A DNA stretch of 6,553 nucleotides from assembly GCA_036732565.1 (NCBI GenBank), contig DAINCF010000409.1, positions 1 to 6,553 of the forward strand. Direction: 5' to 3'. A program made the translations under genes and the position numbers. Positions 1 through 5,440 of this stretch are shown here, one piece after another. Each line of letters starts with the position of its first letter. The first letter of the stretch is position 1. The notes under the pieces were generated by a model. The model did no database searches. It was not told where the DNA came from and worked only from the letters and a program-made list of their open reading frames with translations. This DNA is from JAIVJN01 sp036732565. Lineage in GTDB: Bacteria; Acidobacteriota; Vicinamibacteria; Vicinamibacterales; UBA2999.

Positions 1-2
1 AC

Positions 3-944
3 GTGCTCTCCGTGCAGGCGTCGAGCAGCAGCGGCCTCGGCCCGGAAACCGCGCCGCGCACGGTCACCGTGCCCGCCGCCACGCAGCTGCCGGGTGCTCC
101 ACGCAACCTGTCAGCGAGTGCGGCAGGCAGCACGATCACGATCGGATGGACCGCCCCGGCGAACAGCAGCACGGCCGCGGTGGAGAGCTACGTGATCCGG
201 GCCTCGACGACGCCGACGGGCGCGCCGCTAGCCCAGCTGACGGTCGCCGGCAACGTCACGCAGACCACCGTGCCTGGCGCCCCGCCCGGTACCTTCTACT
301 TCACCGTCATCGCGGTGAACGGCGCCGGCTCGAGCCCGGCGTCGAACCAGGCCAGCGTCACCGTCGGCCCGGCATCGAATTCGCGCTCCACACTCAATCC
401 GCCGGGCGTGCCCTCGTCGCTCCAGGCCTGGGGATCGCAGATCTACGGCACCGGCGAAAGCCCGTACAAGACCTTCGACGACTTCACGTTCCCAGCGGGA
501 TCGACGATCCGGCAGGTCGAGTGGCAGGGCATCTACTGTGTTCCGCAAAATGGGGCCGCGGCCCCGCCGTCGGTGGCCAGCTCGTTCGTGATCTCGATCC
601 ACGCCGACCAGGCAGGGCGTCCGAATACCGGCGCGGCGATCGCCACCGTCACGGTGCCGGCGGCGCAGGTCAATCAGACCTTCAACGGCAACTTCCCGGG
701 CGCGACGTGCGCCGCGGCGACGAACACGACGTGGGCGCTCTACAACTACTCGGTGGTGCTCCCGTCGACGTTCACGGCATCGCCGGGCGTGACCTACTGG
801 CTCAGCGTGCAGGCCGTCACGCCGACGGCCGCGGTCGAGTGGGGCTGGCGCAGCGGCACCACCGACTCCCGCTCGACGGTTTCACTCTATAAGGGCACCA
901 TCTACACGACGACCCTGGATCGCGCATTCGCGCTGACGCCGTAG
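3..944 (+). CDS. Fibronectin type III domain protein, 3' end (5' truncated)
   Basis: C-terminal 313 residues of a probably secreted or surface protein; the frame is open to the left edge, so the GTG at base 3 is unlikely to be the real start. Residues 1-25 look like the last strands of one FN3 domain (ending GLGPETAPRTVTV). Residues about 30-122 are a full FN3 domain: PGAPRNLSASAAG, the core Trp in ITIGW, the Tyr in VESYVIRA, and FYFTVIAVNGAGSSPAS. Residues about 145-313 form a second, beta-rich module (KTFDDFTFPAGSTI, VEWQGIYC, FVISIHAD, YWLSVQAV, VEWGWRSG). It has only two cysteines (about 179 and 236), which could pair in a disulfide. Such modules often end extracellular adhesion or carbohydrate-binding proteins; I cannot name this one. 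No catalytic motif or sorting signal is visible at the C terminus. The FN3 call is firm; the binding role is inference. Confidence 0.85.
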   Translation: MLSVQASSSSGLGPETAPRTVTVPAATQLPGAPRNLSASAAGSTITIGWTAPANSSTAAVESYVIRASTTPTGAPLAQLTVAGNVTQTTVPGAPPGTFYFTVIAVNGAGSSPASNQASVTVGPASNSRSTLNPPGVPSSLQAWGSQIYGTGESPYKTFDDFTFPAGSTIRQVEWQGIYCVPQNGAAAPPSVASSFVISIHADQAGRPNTGAAIATVTVPAAQVNQTFNGNFPGATCAAATNTTWALYNYSVVLPSTFTASPGVTYWLSVQAVTPTAAVEWGWRSGTTDSRSTVSLYKGTIYTTTLDRAFALTP

Positions 945-956
945 CGACGTGAGGAC

Positions 957-1011
957 GGTGGAGTGCGGACACGGCTCCGAACGCAGGGCCGGCCGACGTC
1001 CGCACTCCGCC
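957..1011. terminator. Stem-loop between convergent genes
   Basis: An 11-bp perfect inverted repeat (960-970, GGAGTGCGGAC, with 998-1008) extends to 14 pairs at 957-970/998-1011 if one G-T pair is allowed. The loop is 27 nt and contains GGCCGGCC. It lies 12 bases after the FN3 gene's stop and 12 bases beyond the stop of the opposing 38-aa gene, as expected for a shared terminator. There is no T-run on either side, so it is not a classical intrinsic terminator; a Rho-dependent or processing hairpin is equally possible. Confidence 0.5.
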
Positions 1012-1023
1012 CACACATCGAGC

Positions 1024-1140
1024 CTACCGTGCAGTCCGTATCGCCCTGAGCTCCTTCCAGATCATGTAGAGCATCGCGATGATCGTGATGTCGAACGCGT
1101 GGGCGAACAGCATGAAGGGAAACACGAACAGCGTATCCAT
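1024..1140 (-). CDS. Small single-pass membrane protein, 38 aa
   Basis: A longer reading of this frame starts at 1248, but the ATG at 1138-1140 is better: it is preceded by a full Shine-Dalgarno GGAGGT (1145-1150) with a 4-nt spacer, and it starts after the upstream gene ends. The peptide begins MDTLFVFPFMLFAHAFDITI, has one long hydrophobic stretch (residues about 4-27), and ends in a basic tail (KELRAIRTAR). That layout suggests N-out/C-in insertion, with the basic tail in the cytoplasm. The 157-aa membrane protein gene ends 23 nt upstream, so the two are probably co-transcribed and this peptide may be a small partner or subunit of that protein. Family unknown. Confidence 0.62.
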   Translation of the reverse strand: MDTLFVFPFMLFAHAFDITIIAMLYMIWKELRAIRTAR

Positions 1141-1144
1141 CGCG

Positions 1145-1150
1145 ACCTCC
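1145..1150 (-). promoter_or_regulatory. Ribosome binding site of the 38-aa gene
   Basis: The - strand reads GGAGGT then CGCG then ATG. This is a strong match to the 16S anti-Shine-Dalgarno sequence and decides the start at 1140 over the longer in-frame alternative. Confidence 0.7.
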
Positions 1151-1163
1151 GAGGACAGCCACT

Positions 1164-1637
1164 CTAGCTGCGCCAGTGCTTGAGCAACACAAGGAACGTG
1201 ACGTAGTGCGTCACCAGCAGCGCCGGCACCCAGAAGGCGGGAATCCAATACGCCGGGCCCATGGCGTCCGCCGCGTCATAGAGCGTGGCCAGCGTGATGG
1301 CGATCGCCAGGTCTACCGATCCCTCGATGTTGAAGATCCAGACCAGCGGCTTTGCGATGGGCGCGCTGGTGGCCACTGCCGGAATCGCGATGACGGCAAG
1401 GACAGCGGCGAGGAGATCGCCGTAGGCGGCAGGAATCGCGAACTCCGCTGGCACGCCTGAGAACGTGGCGCCCGCCGCCAGGAACATCAAACCCAGATGA
1501 CGCAAGCCGTGCAGCAACAGAATCGGCAGCAGCACGGCGCGCGGCGTGAGAATGTGGAGCTTGGGCAGCAGATAGAGCCTGGCGGCTATCCAGAACACCA
1601 GCGTGCTGAAGACGAGGTTGACCGTCAGAATGCTCAT
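1164..1637 (-). CDS. Hypothetical polytopic membrane protein, 157 aa
   Basis: Inner-membrane protein of unknown function. About five hydrophobic segments are visible: residues 2-24 (SILTVNLVFSTLVFWIAARL), 34-57, 63-88, 97-120 and 129-152, joined by short loops. Several histidines lie in or beside the helices (H43 and H47 in the HGLRHLG stretch, H144 in LVTHY), as do charged or polar residues in mid-membrane regions (D74, N103, E105, D109). These could bind a ligand or cofactor, but no known motif supports a specific one. The ATG at 1637 has only a weak Shine-Dalgarno, GGGGA at 1644-1648, which is part of an inverted repeat (1644-1680). The 38-aa membrane peptide follows 23 nt downstream and the two are likely one operon. 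I do not recognise the family. Confidence 0.75.
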   Translation of the reverse strand: MSILTVNLVFSTLVFWIAARLYLLPKLHILTPRAVLLPILLLHGLRHLGLMFLAAGATFSGVPAEFAIPAAYGDLLAAVLAVIAIPAVATSAPIAKPLVWIFNIEGSVDLAIAITLATLYDAADAMGPAYWIPAFWVPALLVTHYVTFLVLLKHWRS

Positions 1638-1643
1638 GCAGAG

Positions 1644-1680
1644 TCCCCGGGCACCAGTCTGAGCGGCAAGGGCCCGGGGA
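1644..1680 (-). promoter_or_regulatory. Inverted repeat covering the ribosome binding site of the 157-aa gene
   Basis: TCCCCGGGC (1644-1652) and GCCCGGGGA (1672-1680) are perfect 9-bp arms around a 19-nt loop. On the - strand the hairpin lies between the 83-aa gene's stop and the 157-aa gene's start. Its second arm contains the GGGGA that would serve as the Shine-Dalgarno, so folding would hide that site. It could instead be a weak terminator for the 83-aa gene, but no T-run follows. Confidence 0.4.
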
Positions 1681-1702
1681 TGCTACTACAGAGCGCTGCT
1701 GG

Positions 1703-1954
1703 CTACGTTCGCTTGCCTTGTTCAGGACGATCGTGAAACTCGCGGCTGCGCGCTTGCGCCAGCTCATCATCTTCGGCGCGTGACATGCTCGCCGTGTTCT
1801 GCGGGTTGATGCCCGCCTCGGCGAGCTTCTTGATCGCTTCCTGATCCGCAATCCCGCCCGGTCCCGATGCTTGACTCGCCGGATTCTCCGGGTCGGCCAT
1901 TCCAGACGGCACGCCGTGGTCCTTCGGCTTCTCGCTCTGGTCGTTGGGCTCCAT
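1703..1954 (-). CDS. Small hydrophilic hypothetical protein, 83 aa
   Basis: The frame is open from 1984, but the ATG at 1952-1954 has a clear Shine-Dalgarno GGAGG with a 5-nt spacer (CGAGT), so the protein begins MEPNDQSEKP. It is strongly polar with no signal peptide or membrane segment, so probably cytoplasmic. The first 35 residues are rich in Pro, Gly, Ser, Asn, Asp and Glu and look disordered. Residues about 36-48 (ADQEAIKKLAEAG) and 57-73 (MSRAEDDELAQARSREF) could form short amphipathic helices. There are no cysteines and no catalytic motif. It is read in the same direction as the downstream membrane genes, with 65 nt and a hairpin between them, so co-transcription is possible but not shown. 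I do not recognise the family. Confidence 0.65.
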   Translation of the reverse strand: MEPNDQSEKPKDHGVPSGMADPENPASQASGPGGIADQEAIKKLAEAGINPQNTASMSRAEDDELAQARSREFHDRPEQGKRT

Positions 1955-2000
1955 ACTCGCCTCCGTCGCCCGTGTCACGAGCAAGGAAGGTGCCGCTTCA

Positions 2001-2028
2001 GTAGGGGCGGTTCGCGAACCGCCCCTAC
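2001..2028. repeat. Perfect 28-bp palindrome (REP-like element)
   Basis: The 14-base arm GTAGGGGCGGTTCG is followed directly by its exact reverse complement, giving a 28-bp palindrome with no spacer. It sits in the divergent region between the 83-aa gene (-) and the propeller-amidohydrolase gene (+). GTAGGGGCGG...CCGCCCCTAC elements resemble dispersed REP-type palindromes known from many high-GC genomes. It may form a cruciform or an RNA hairpin; a protein binding site is another reading. Confidence 0.7.
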
Positions 2029-2089
2029 GACATAGAGCTCGCGACCACCCCTACGACACAGGGCTCGCGAGCCCCCTACGGCATACAAT
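2013..2089. repeat. Three degenerate tandem copies of a ~26-bp unit
   Basis: Starting in the right arm of the palindrome, the motif CGCGA-N-CC(C)CCTACGRCAYA recurs at 2013-2039, 2040-2065 and 2066-2089. The copies are 27, 26 and 24 bases long. Each starts CGCGA, carries a C-run followed by CTACG, and then CA(T/C)A; copies 1 and 2 end in GCT. They look like decayed duplications of the palindrome's right arm, and the last copy reaches the TACAAT element before the next gene. Confidence 0.6.
2084..2089 (+). promoter_or_regulatory. Candidate -10 element (TACAAT) of the propeller-amidohydrolase gene
   Basis: TACAAT matches the sigma-70 -10 consensus at five of six positions and ends 8 bases before the ATG at 2098. 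Transcription would begin about 2 bases before the start codon, giving an almost leaderless mRNA. This fits the absence of any purine-rich Shine-Dalgarno before the ATG (the sequence is TCCGCCTC). No good -35 is visible at 2061-2066 (GGGCTC), so confidence is limited. Confidence 0.4.
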
Positions 2090-2097
2090 TCCGCCTC

Positions 2098-5000
2098 ATG
2101 CATCGCCAGAGTCTGAAGTGGCTTGCGCTGGTCGTCGTGGTGTTGCTCGCCGGCTTCGTCACGCGCCGATTCTTTGCCGCCCCAAGTCCGCCCCCCGCGC
2201 GGACCGGAGAGGGCATGATCGACATCACCGTGCGCCAGGGCACGTCGATGGCGATCGCGGTCTCGCCCGACAAGAGCCGCGTGGTGATCGATCTCCAAGG
2301 CGGCCTCTGGATCGTGCCGATCGCCGGAGGCAAGGCGGCTCGCCTCACCGACGAGTACGGCGACGCCCGGCAGCCGGCGTGGTCCCCGGACGGCACGTCG
2401 ATCGCGTTCCAGAGCTATCGCGACGGCATGTGGCGGATCTGGACGGTCGCTGCCGATGGCTCGAACCTGACCGCCGTCACCAGCGGCCCGTTCGACGATC
2501 GCGAGCCGCACTGGTCGCCAGACGGCTCGACCATCGCGTTCTCGTCGGATCGCAGCGGCAACTACGACATCTGGCTGCTCAGCGTCGCGACGCGCGAGGT
2601 GCGGCAACTGACGAAGGATTCGGCGAACGATTACTTTCCCGCATGGTCGCCGGACGGCAAGGAGATCGGGTTCGTCTCGACTCGGACCTCCGCTCCCGGC
2701 GTCTACGCCATCAGCGTCGATGGAACCGAACGCCTTCTCACTGCGTCCGGTGGCACGCTCGGCGCGCCATCGTGGAGTCCCGACGGCAAGGTGCTGTTCA
2801 GCGCCGTGCCTGCCATCAACGCCGTTCCACCGGACAACGAATCGAAGCTGACACTCGACGGCCAGACACTCGCAACCGGTGAAGACTACTTCCCGTTTCG
2901 CGCGCAGTGGCTGTCGGCCACGGAGTTCCTGTATCCGGCAGACGGTCAGATCAAGCGTCGCTCCGTCACTGGTGGTCCGATGCCGGCGGTCGCGTTCGAG
3001 GCGACGCTGACGATTGCACCGGCGAGCTACGCGCGCAAGCCACGCGACTTCGACTCGACGACGGCCACTCGCGTGCTCGGCGTGATGCGACCCGTGGTCT
3101 CGCCCGACGGCCAGCAACTGGCATTCGCGGCGCTGGGGGATCTGTGGACGATGGCCATCGGTGGGACACCGAAACGGCTGACCGACGATGCGTTCGTGGA
3201 TACGGATGCCGCGTGGTCGCCGGATGGATCGAAAATCGCCTTCTCGTCCGATCGTGCGGGCGGCATGGACATCTGGGTCCGCGATCTGCGCACCAATGCG
3301 GATCGCCGGCTGACGAGCCTGCCCGATGCCGACATGGCCGCGGCCTGGTCGCCCGATGGTCGCCGGATCGCCTTCGTCAGCAACCAGGCATACGAACAGG
3401 GCGAGCTCTACGTCGTGGCCGCCAACGGCGGCGAGCCGCGCAAGGTGCACGAGCGCATCTTTGGCGTCGGGTATCCGTCGTGGACCCGCGACAGCCGGTT
3501 TCTCGTCACCTCCGCGCTCGAGCCGTACTCGACGCGCTATCGCGAGTCGATGAACTACTACTGGGTCGTCGCCGTCGATGGCGGCCCGCAAGGTCGAAGG
3601 CCCGAGATGATGGTGCCGACGGCGCACGTGCCGATGGGGAAGCGCGCTGGTGACGGTCCAGCGATCTCACCGGATGGCCGTCACCTCGCGTTCGTGTCGA
3701 ACGGCTATCTGTACGTGATGCCGATCGGCGCGGACGGGAAACCGGCGGGTGCGGCGCGACAGATCACCTCCGAGCTGGCCGATGCCATCAGTTGGGCCGG
3801 CGCCGATGGCATCCTCTACGTTGCGACGGATCGTCTCAAGCTCGTGTCGGTGTCTGGCGGCGCGACACGCGACGTCCCGCTGGATCTGACGTGGCAGCGG
3901 AAGGTGCCGGCCGGCAGGACCGTCGTGCACGCGGGACGATTGATCACGGGCGTCGAGACGACCGCGCGCGCCAACATCGATCTCGTCATCGAGAAGAACC
4001 GCATTGTCGCGATCGAGCCGCACGATGCTCGGCATCACAACGGCTCGGTGATTGACGCCGGCGATCGGAGCGTGATGCCGGGTCTCATCGAGGGCCACGG
4101 GCACAACCTGAAGGAGCACGGCGATCTCTTCGGACGCGTGCACCTCGCCTATGGCGTCACCGGCTTCCGCAACGTCGGTGGCCATCCCTACGATGCGCTC
4201 GAGGACAAGGAGGCCATCGAATCGGGCCGCCGTGTCGGCCCGCGCGTCTTCACGACCGGCTATCTCCTCGACGGCGCGCGTCCGTACTACCCGATGGCGT
4301 CGACCGCGCCGACCGAAGCCGTCGTCGACATGGAGCTGGCGCGGGCCAAGGCGCTCGACTACGACATGTTCAAGACCTACGTGCGGCTTCCCGATCTGCT
4401 GCAGAAGCGCGCGGTCGAGGGCGCGCATCGCCTGGGCATTCCGACGTCATCGCACGAGATTTATCCGGCGGCGCTCTTCGGGAGCGACAGCGTCGAGCAC
4501 ACCGGCGCGACCAGCCGTCGCGGCTATTCGACGAAGCAGTCCGGCATGGGACGCGCCTACGAGGACGTGATCGCCATCGTCTCGAAAGCCGGCATGACGC
4601 TGACGCCGACGCTCGGTCTCGGCGGCTTTCAAGCAGCGGTGCGGGCCGACCCCACGATTCTCGACGACCCACGCTGGGGGTTGTTGCAGCCGCCGTGGAC
4701 CCGTGCCACGCTGGCCGCCGCGGCCATGGCGGGCCGAGGCACCGCGCGAACGGGTCTCACGCAAGGGCAGAGGACCGTGCTCGCGCTTCACAAGGCCGGC
4801 GCGCGCATCATCGCCGGCGTGGATTCACCGCTGACCCCGTACGCCACCGGCCTGCACGTCGAGCTGCAGGACTACGTCGCCGCGGGTCTCACGCCGCTGG
4901 AGGCGTTGAGGACAGCCACGATCAACATCGCCACGGTGATGGGCGCCGCTTCCGATCTCGGCACGCTGGAAGTCGGCAAGCTCGCCGATCTCGTCATCGT

Positions 5001-5103
5001 CGACGGCAACCCGCTGACGAACATCGCCGACACCCTGCGTGTGCACACCGTCATCAAGAACGGTGAGGTCTTCACCGTTGACGAGCTGCTGAAGCTCCGG
5101 TAG
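2098..5103 (+). CDS. Tol/PD40 beta-propeller fused to metal-dependent amidohydrolase, 1001 aa
   Basis: Probable envelope hydrolase. Residues about 7-21 (KWLALVVVVLLAGFV) form a signal anchor placing the rest in the periplasm. Residues about 45-590 are a WD40-like (PD40/TolB) propeller region with SPDG motifs near 96, 140, 184, 227, 335, 374, 418 and 524, most followed by IAF-type strands. Residues about 600-1000 are an amidohydrolase of the imidazolonepropionase-like group: VMPGLIEGHGH supplies His667 and His669, Lys759 (MFKTY) is the likely carboxylated lysine, with His786 (SSHE), His801 (VEHT) and Asp909 (GVDSP). The domain ends with the usual TLEVGKLADLVIVDGNPL strand. All expected ligands are present, so it is probably active on a cyclic amide, peptide or ester-like bond; substrate unknown. 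Propeller-amidohydrolase fusions are known in Acidobacteriota and Bacteroidota. The ATG has no Shine-Dalgarno; the stop lies inside a REP-like hairpin. Confidence 0.92.
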   Translation: MHRQSLKWLALVVVVLLAGFVTRRFFAAPSPPPARTGEGMIDITVRQGTSMAIAVSPDKSRVVIDLQGGLWIVPIAGGKAARLTDEYGDARQPAWSPDGTSIAFQSYRDGMWRIWTVAADGSNLTAVTSGPFDDREPHWSPDGSTIAFSSDRSGNYDIWLLSVATREVRQLTKDSANDYFPAWSPDGKEIGFVSTRTSAPGVYAISVDGTERLLTASGGTLGAPSWSPDGKVLFSAVPAINAVPPDNESKLTLDGQTLATGEDYFPFRAQWLSATEFLYPADGQIKRRSVTGGPMPAVAFEATLTIAPASYARKPRDFDSTTATRVLGVMRPVVSPDGQQLAFAALGDLWTMAIGGTPKRLTDDAFVDTDAAWSPDGSKIAFSSDRAGGMDIWVRDLRTNADRRLTSLPDADMAAAWSPDGRRIAFVSNQAYEQGELYVVAANGGEPRKVHERIFGVGYPSWTRDSRFLVTSALEPYSTRYRESMNYYWVVAVDGGPQGRRPEMMVPTAHVPMGKRAGDGPAISPDGRHLAFVSNGYLYVMPIGADGKPAGAARQITSELADAISWAGADGILYVATDRLKLVSVSGGATRDVPLDLTWQRKVPAGRTVVHAGRLITGVETTARANIDLVIEKNRIVAIEPHDARHHNGSVIDAGDRSVMPGLIEGHGHNLKEHGDLFGRVHLAYGVTGFRNVGGHPYDALEDKEAIESGRRVGPRVFTTGYLLDGARPYYPMASTAPTEAVVDMELARAKALDYDMFKTYVRLPDLLQKRAVEGAHRLGIPTSSHEIYPAALFGSDSVEHTGATSRRGYSTKQSGMGRAYEDVIAIVSKAGMTLTPTLGLGGFQAAVRADPTILDDPRWGLLQPPWTRATLAAAAMAGRGTARTGLTQGQRTVLALHKAGARIIAGVDSPLTPYATGLHVELQDYVAAGLTPLEALRTATINIATVMGAASDLGTLEVGKLADLVIVDGNPLTNIADTLRVHTVIKNGEVFTVDELLKLR

Positions 5104-5129
5104 GGGGCAGGCCTGAAGGCCTGCGCTAC
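5100..5129. repeat. REP-like hairpin overlapping the stop codon
   Basis: GCAGGCCT (5107-5114) and AGGCCTGC (5117-5124) form a perfect 8-bp stem with a GA loop. An outer GTAG/CTAC pairing (5100-5103 with 5126-5129) closes a small internal loop. The element begins on the last base of the final Arg codon and includes the TAG stop (5101-5103). It could act as a 3' mRNA stabiliser or weak terminator; ATTTTC follows at 5135-5140. The GTAG...CTAC ends match those of the palindrome at 2001-2028. Confidence 0.55.
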
Positions 5130-5179
5130 GTACGATTTTCGCAACCGGCTCTGAGGCAAAGGGGGCGACCTACGTACGA
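5126..5179. repeat. Direct repeat CTACGTACGA
   Basis: CTACGTACGA occurs at 5126-5135 and again at 5170-5179, 44 bases apart. The first copy joins the REP-like hairpin. The second follows GGGGGCGA, so 5161-5173 read in reverse is GTAGGTCGCCCCC, another GTAG-ended, G/C-rich arm. Together they suggest a composite or degraded repeat cluster covering about 5100-5180. Confidence 0.4.
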
Positions 5180-5184
5180 CGGGG

Positions 5185-5214
5185 TTGACCGCTGGCGGCC
5201 TTCCTGAGTACGCT
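5185..5214 (+). promoter_or_regulatory. Possible sigma-70 promoter for the receptor gene
   Basis: TTGACC (5185-5190, five of six matches to the -35 consensus), an 18-base spacer, then TACGCT (5209-5214, three of six matches to -10). Transcription would start near 5221, just before the Fur-like palindrome at 5225-5241, so a bound repressor would block the start site. The weak -10 keeps this tentative. Confidence 0.33.
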
Positions 5215-5224
5215 GTCGTCGGTT

Positions 5225-5241
5225 TTGAGACTAAGTCTCAA
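5225..5241. promoter_or_regulatory. Fur-like operator (17-bp palindrome, 7-1-7 core)
   Basis: TTGAGACT-A-AGTCTCAA is a perfect inverted repeat with a single central base. Its core TGAGACT-A-AGTCTCA has the 7-1-7 form of the Fur box (TGATAAT-N-ATTATCA) and matches it at five of seven positions per arm. It stands 199 bases before a siderophore receptor gene, the classic kind of Fur target. Binding by Fur itself is inference; another dimeric regulator (Irr/Zur/DtxR-like) could use it. Confidence 0.5.
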
Positions 5242-5245
5242 GATT

Positions 5246-5284
5246 GAAGAAAAGGCCCCGCCGGGTGCGGCAACACCCGGCGGG
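5246..5284 (-). terminator. Intrinsic-terminator-like hairpin, - strand
   Basis: CCCGCCGGGTG (5257-5267) and CACCCGGCGGG (5274-5284) make a perfect 11-bp stem with a 6-nt loop. Read on the - strand, it is followed by GCC and then TTTTCTTC (5253 down to 5246), the layout of a Rho-independent terminator. On the + strand no T-run follows, so in the receptor mRNA leader it would be a stable hairpin only. No - strand gene immediately upstream is certain. Confidence 0.5.
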
Positions 5285-5426
5285 ATGCCGAACGCAGGCC
5301 TGAACAGACCGTAGATCACACGCGTAGCGCATGACGCGTCCGGCGTCCGCATTGTACCCCTACCCCAACGCGCAATATCTGCGCGTAGGGACCGCGCCGG
5401 AGCGGCCCAGTCATGGCACGCAGAGC

Positions 5427-5431
5427 AAGGA
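5427..5431 (+). promoter_or_regulatory. Ribosome binding site of the receptor gene
   Basis: AAGGA lies 9 bases before the ATG at 5441. An ATG at 5413 is in another frame, so this site supports 5441 as the start; the protein then opens with a normal signal peptide. Confidence 0.55.
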
Positions 5432-5440
5432 TCCGTCGCC

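Larger units (their letters stand above)
5104..5440. other. Intergenic region upstream of the siderophore receptor (337 nt)
   Basis: No convincing protein gene lies here. In order it holds the end of the REP-like hairpin, a CTACGTACGA direct repeat, a possible promoter (5185-5214), a Fur-like palindrome (5225-5241), a strong 11-bp hairpin (5257-5284) and a 7-bp stem (5368-5374 with 5380-5386, loop ATATC). GCAGGCCTGAA at 5294-5304 repeats 5107-5117. I see no cobalamin-riboswitch B12 box or other riboswitch core on the + strand. A - strand frame across this region (5170-5484) has no recognisable domain and no clear ribosome binding site. Confidence 0.6.

Noticed and set aside
2001..2089. CRISPR-like array
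   Set aside because: The copies adjoin each other with no unique spacers and diverge progressively; there are no cas genes nearby.
1944..2882. + strand frame of 312 codons overlapping the start of the fusion gene
   Set aside because: It would run through the 28-bp palindrome and has an Arg-rich, low-complexity composition typical of an out-of-frame reading of the real gene.
1975..3627. Long antisense open frame (550 codons, - strand)
   Set aside because: It lies over the propeller coding region, is very rich in Arg, His and Asp, and shows no domain. Such mirror frames are common opposite high-GC genes; the + strand frame has clear SPDG repeats.
3667..4428. Antisense open frame (253 codons, - strand)
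   Set aside because: It is opposite the amidohydrolase domain, whose catalytic motifs are intact on the + strand; the antisense product has no recognisable features.
5352..5381. Alternative + strand promoter TTGTAC-18-TATCTG
   Set aside because: Both hexamers are weak, and the -10 candidate lies inside a small stem-loop; the TTGACC/TACGCT pair upstream fits the Fur-like site better.
5242..5440. Cobalamin or other riboswitch in the receptor leader
   Set aside because: I could not find a B12 box or another conserved riboswitch core on the + strand, and the receptor's motifs are of the siderophore type rather than BtuB type.
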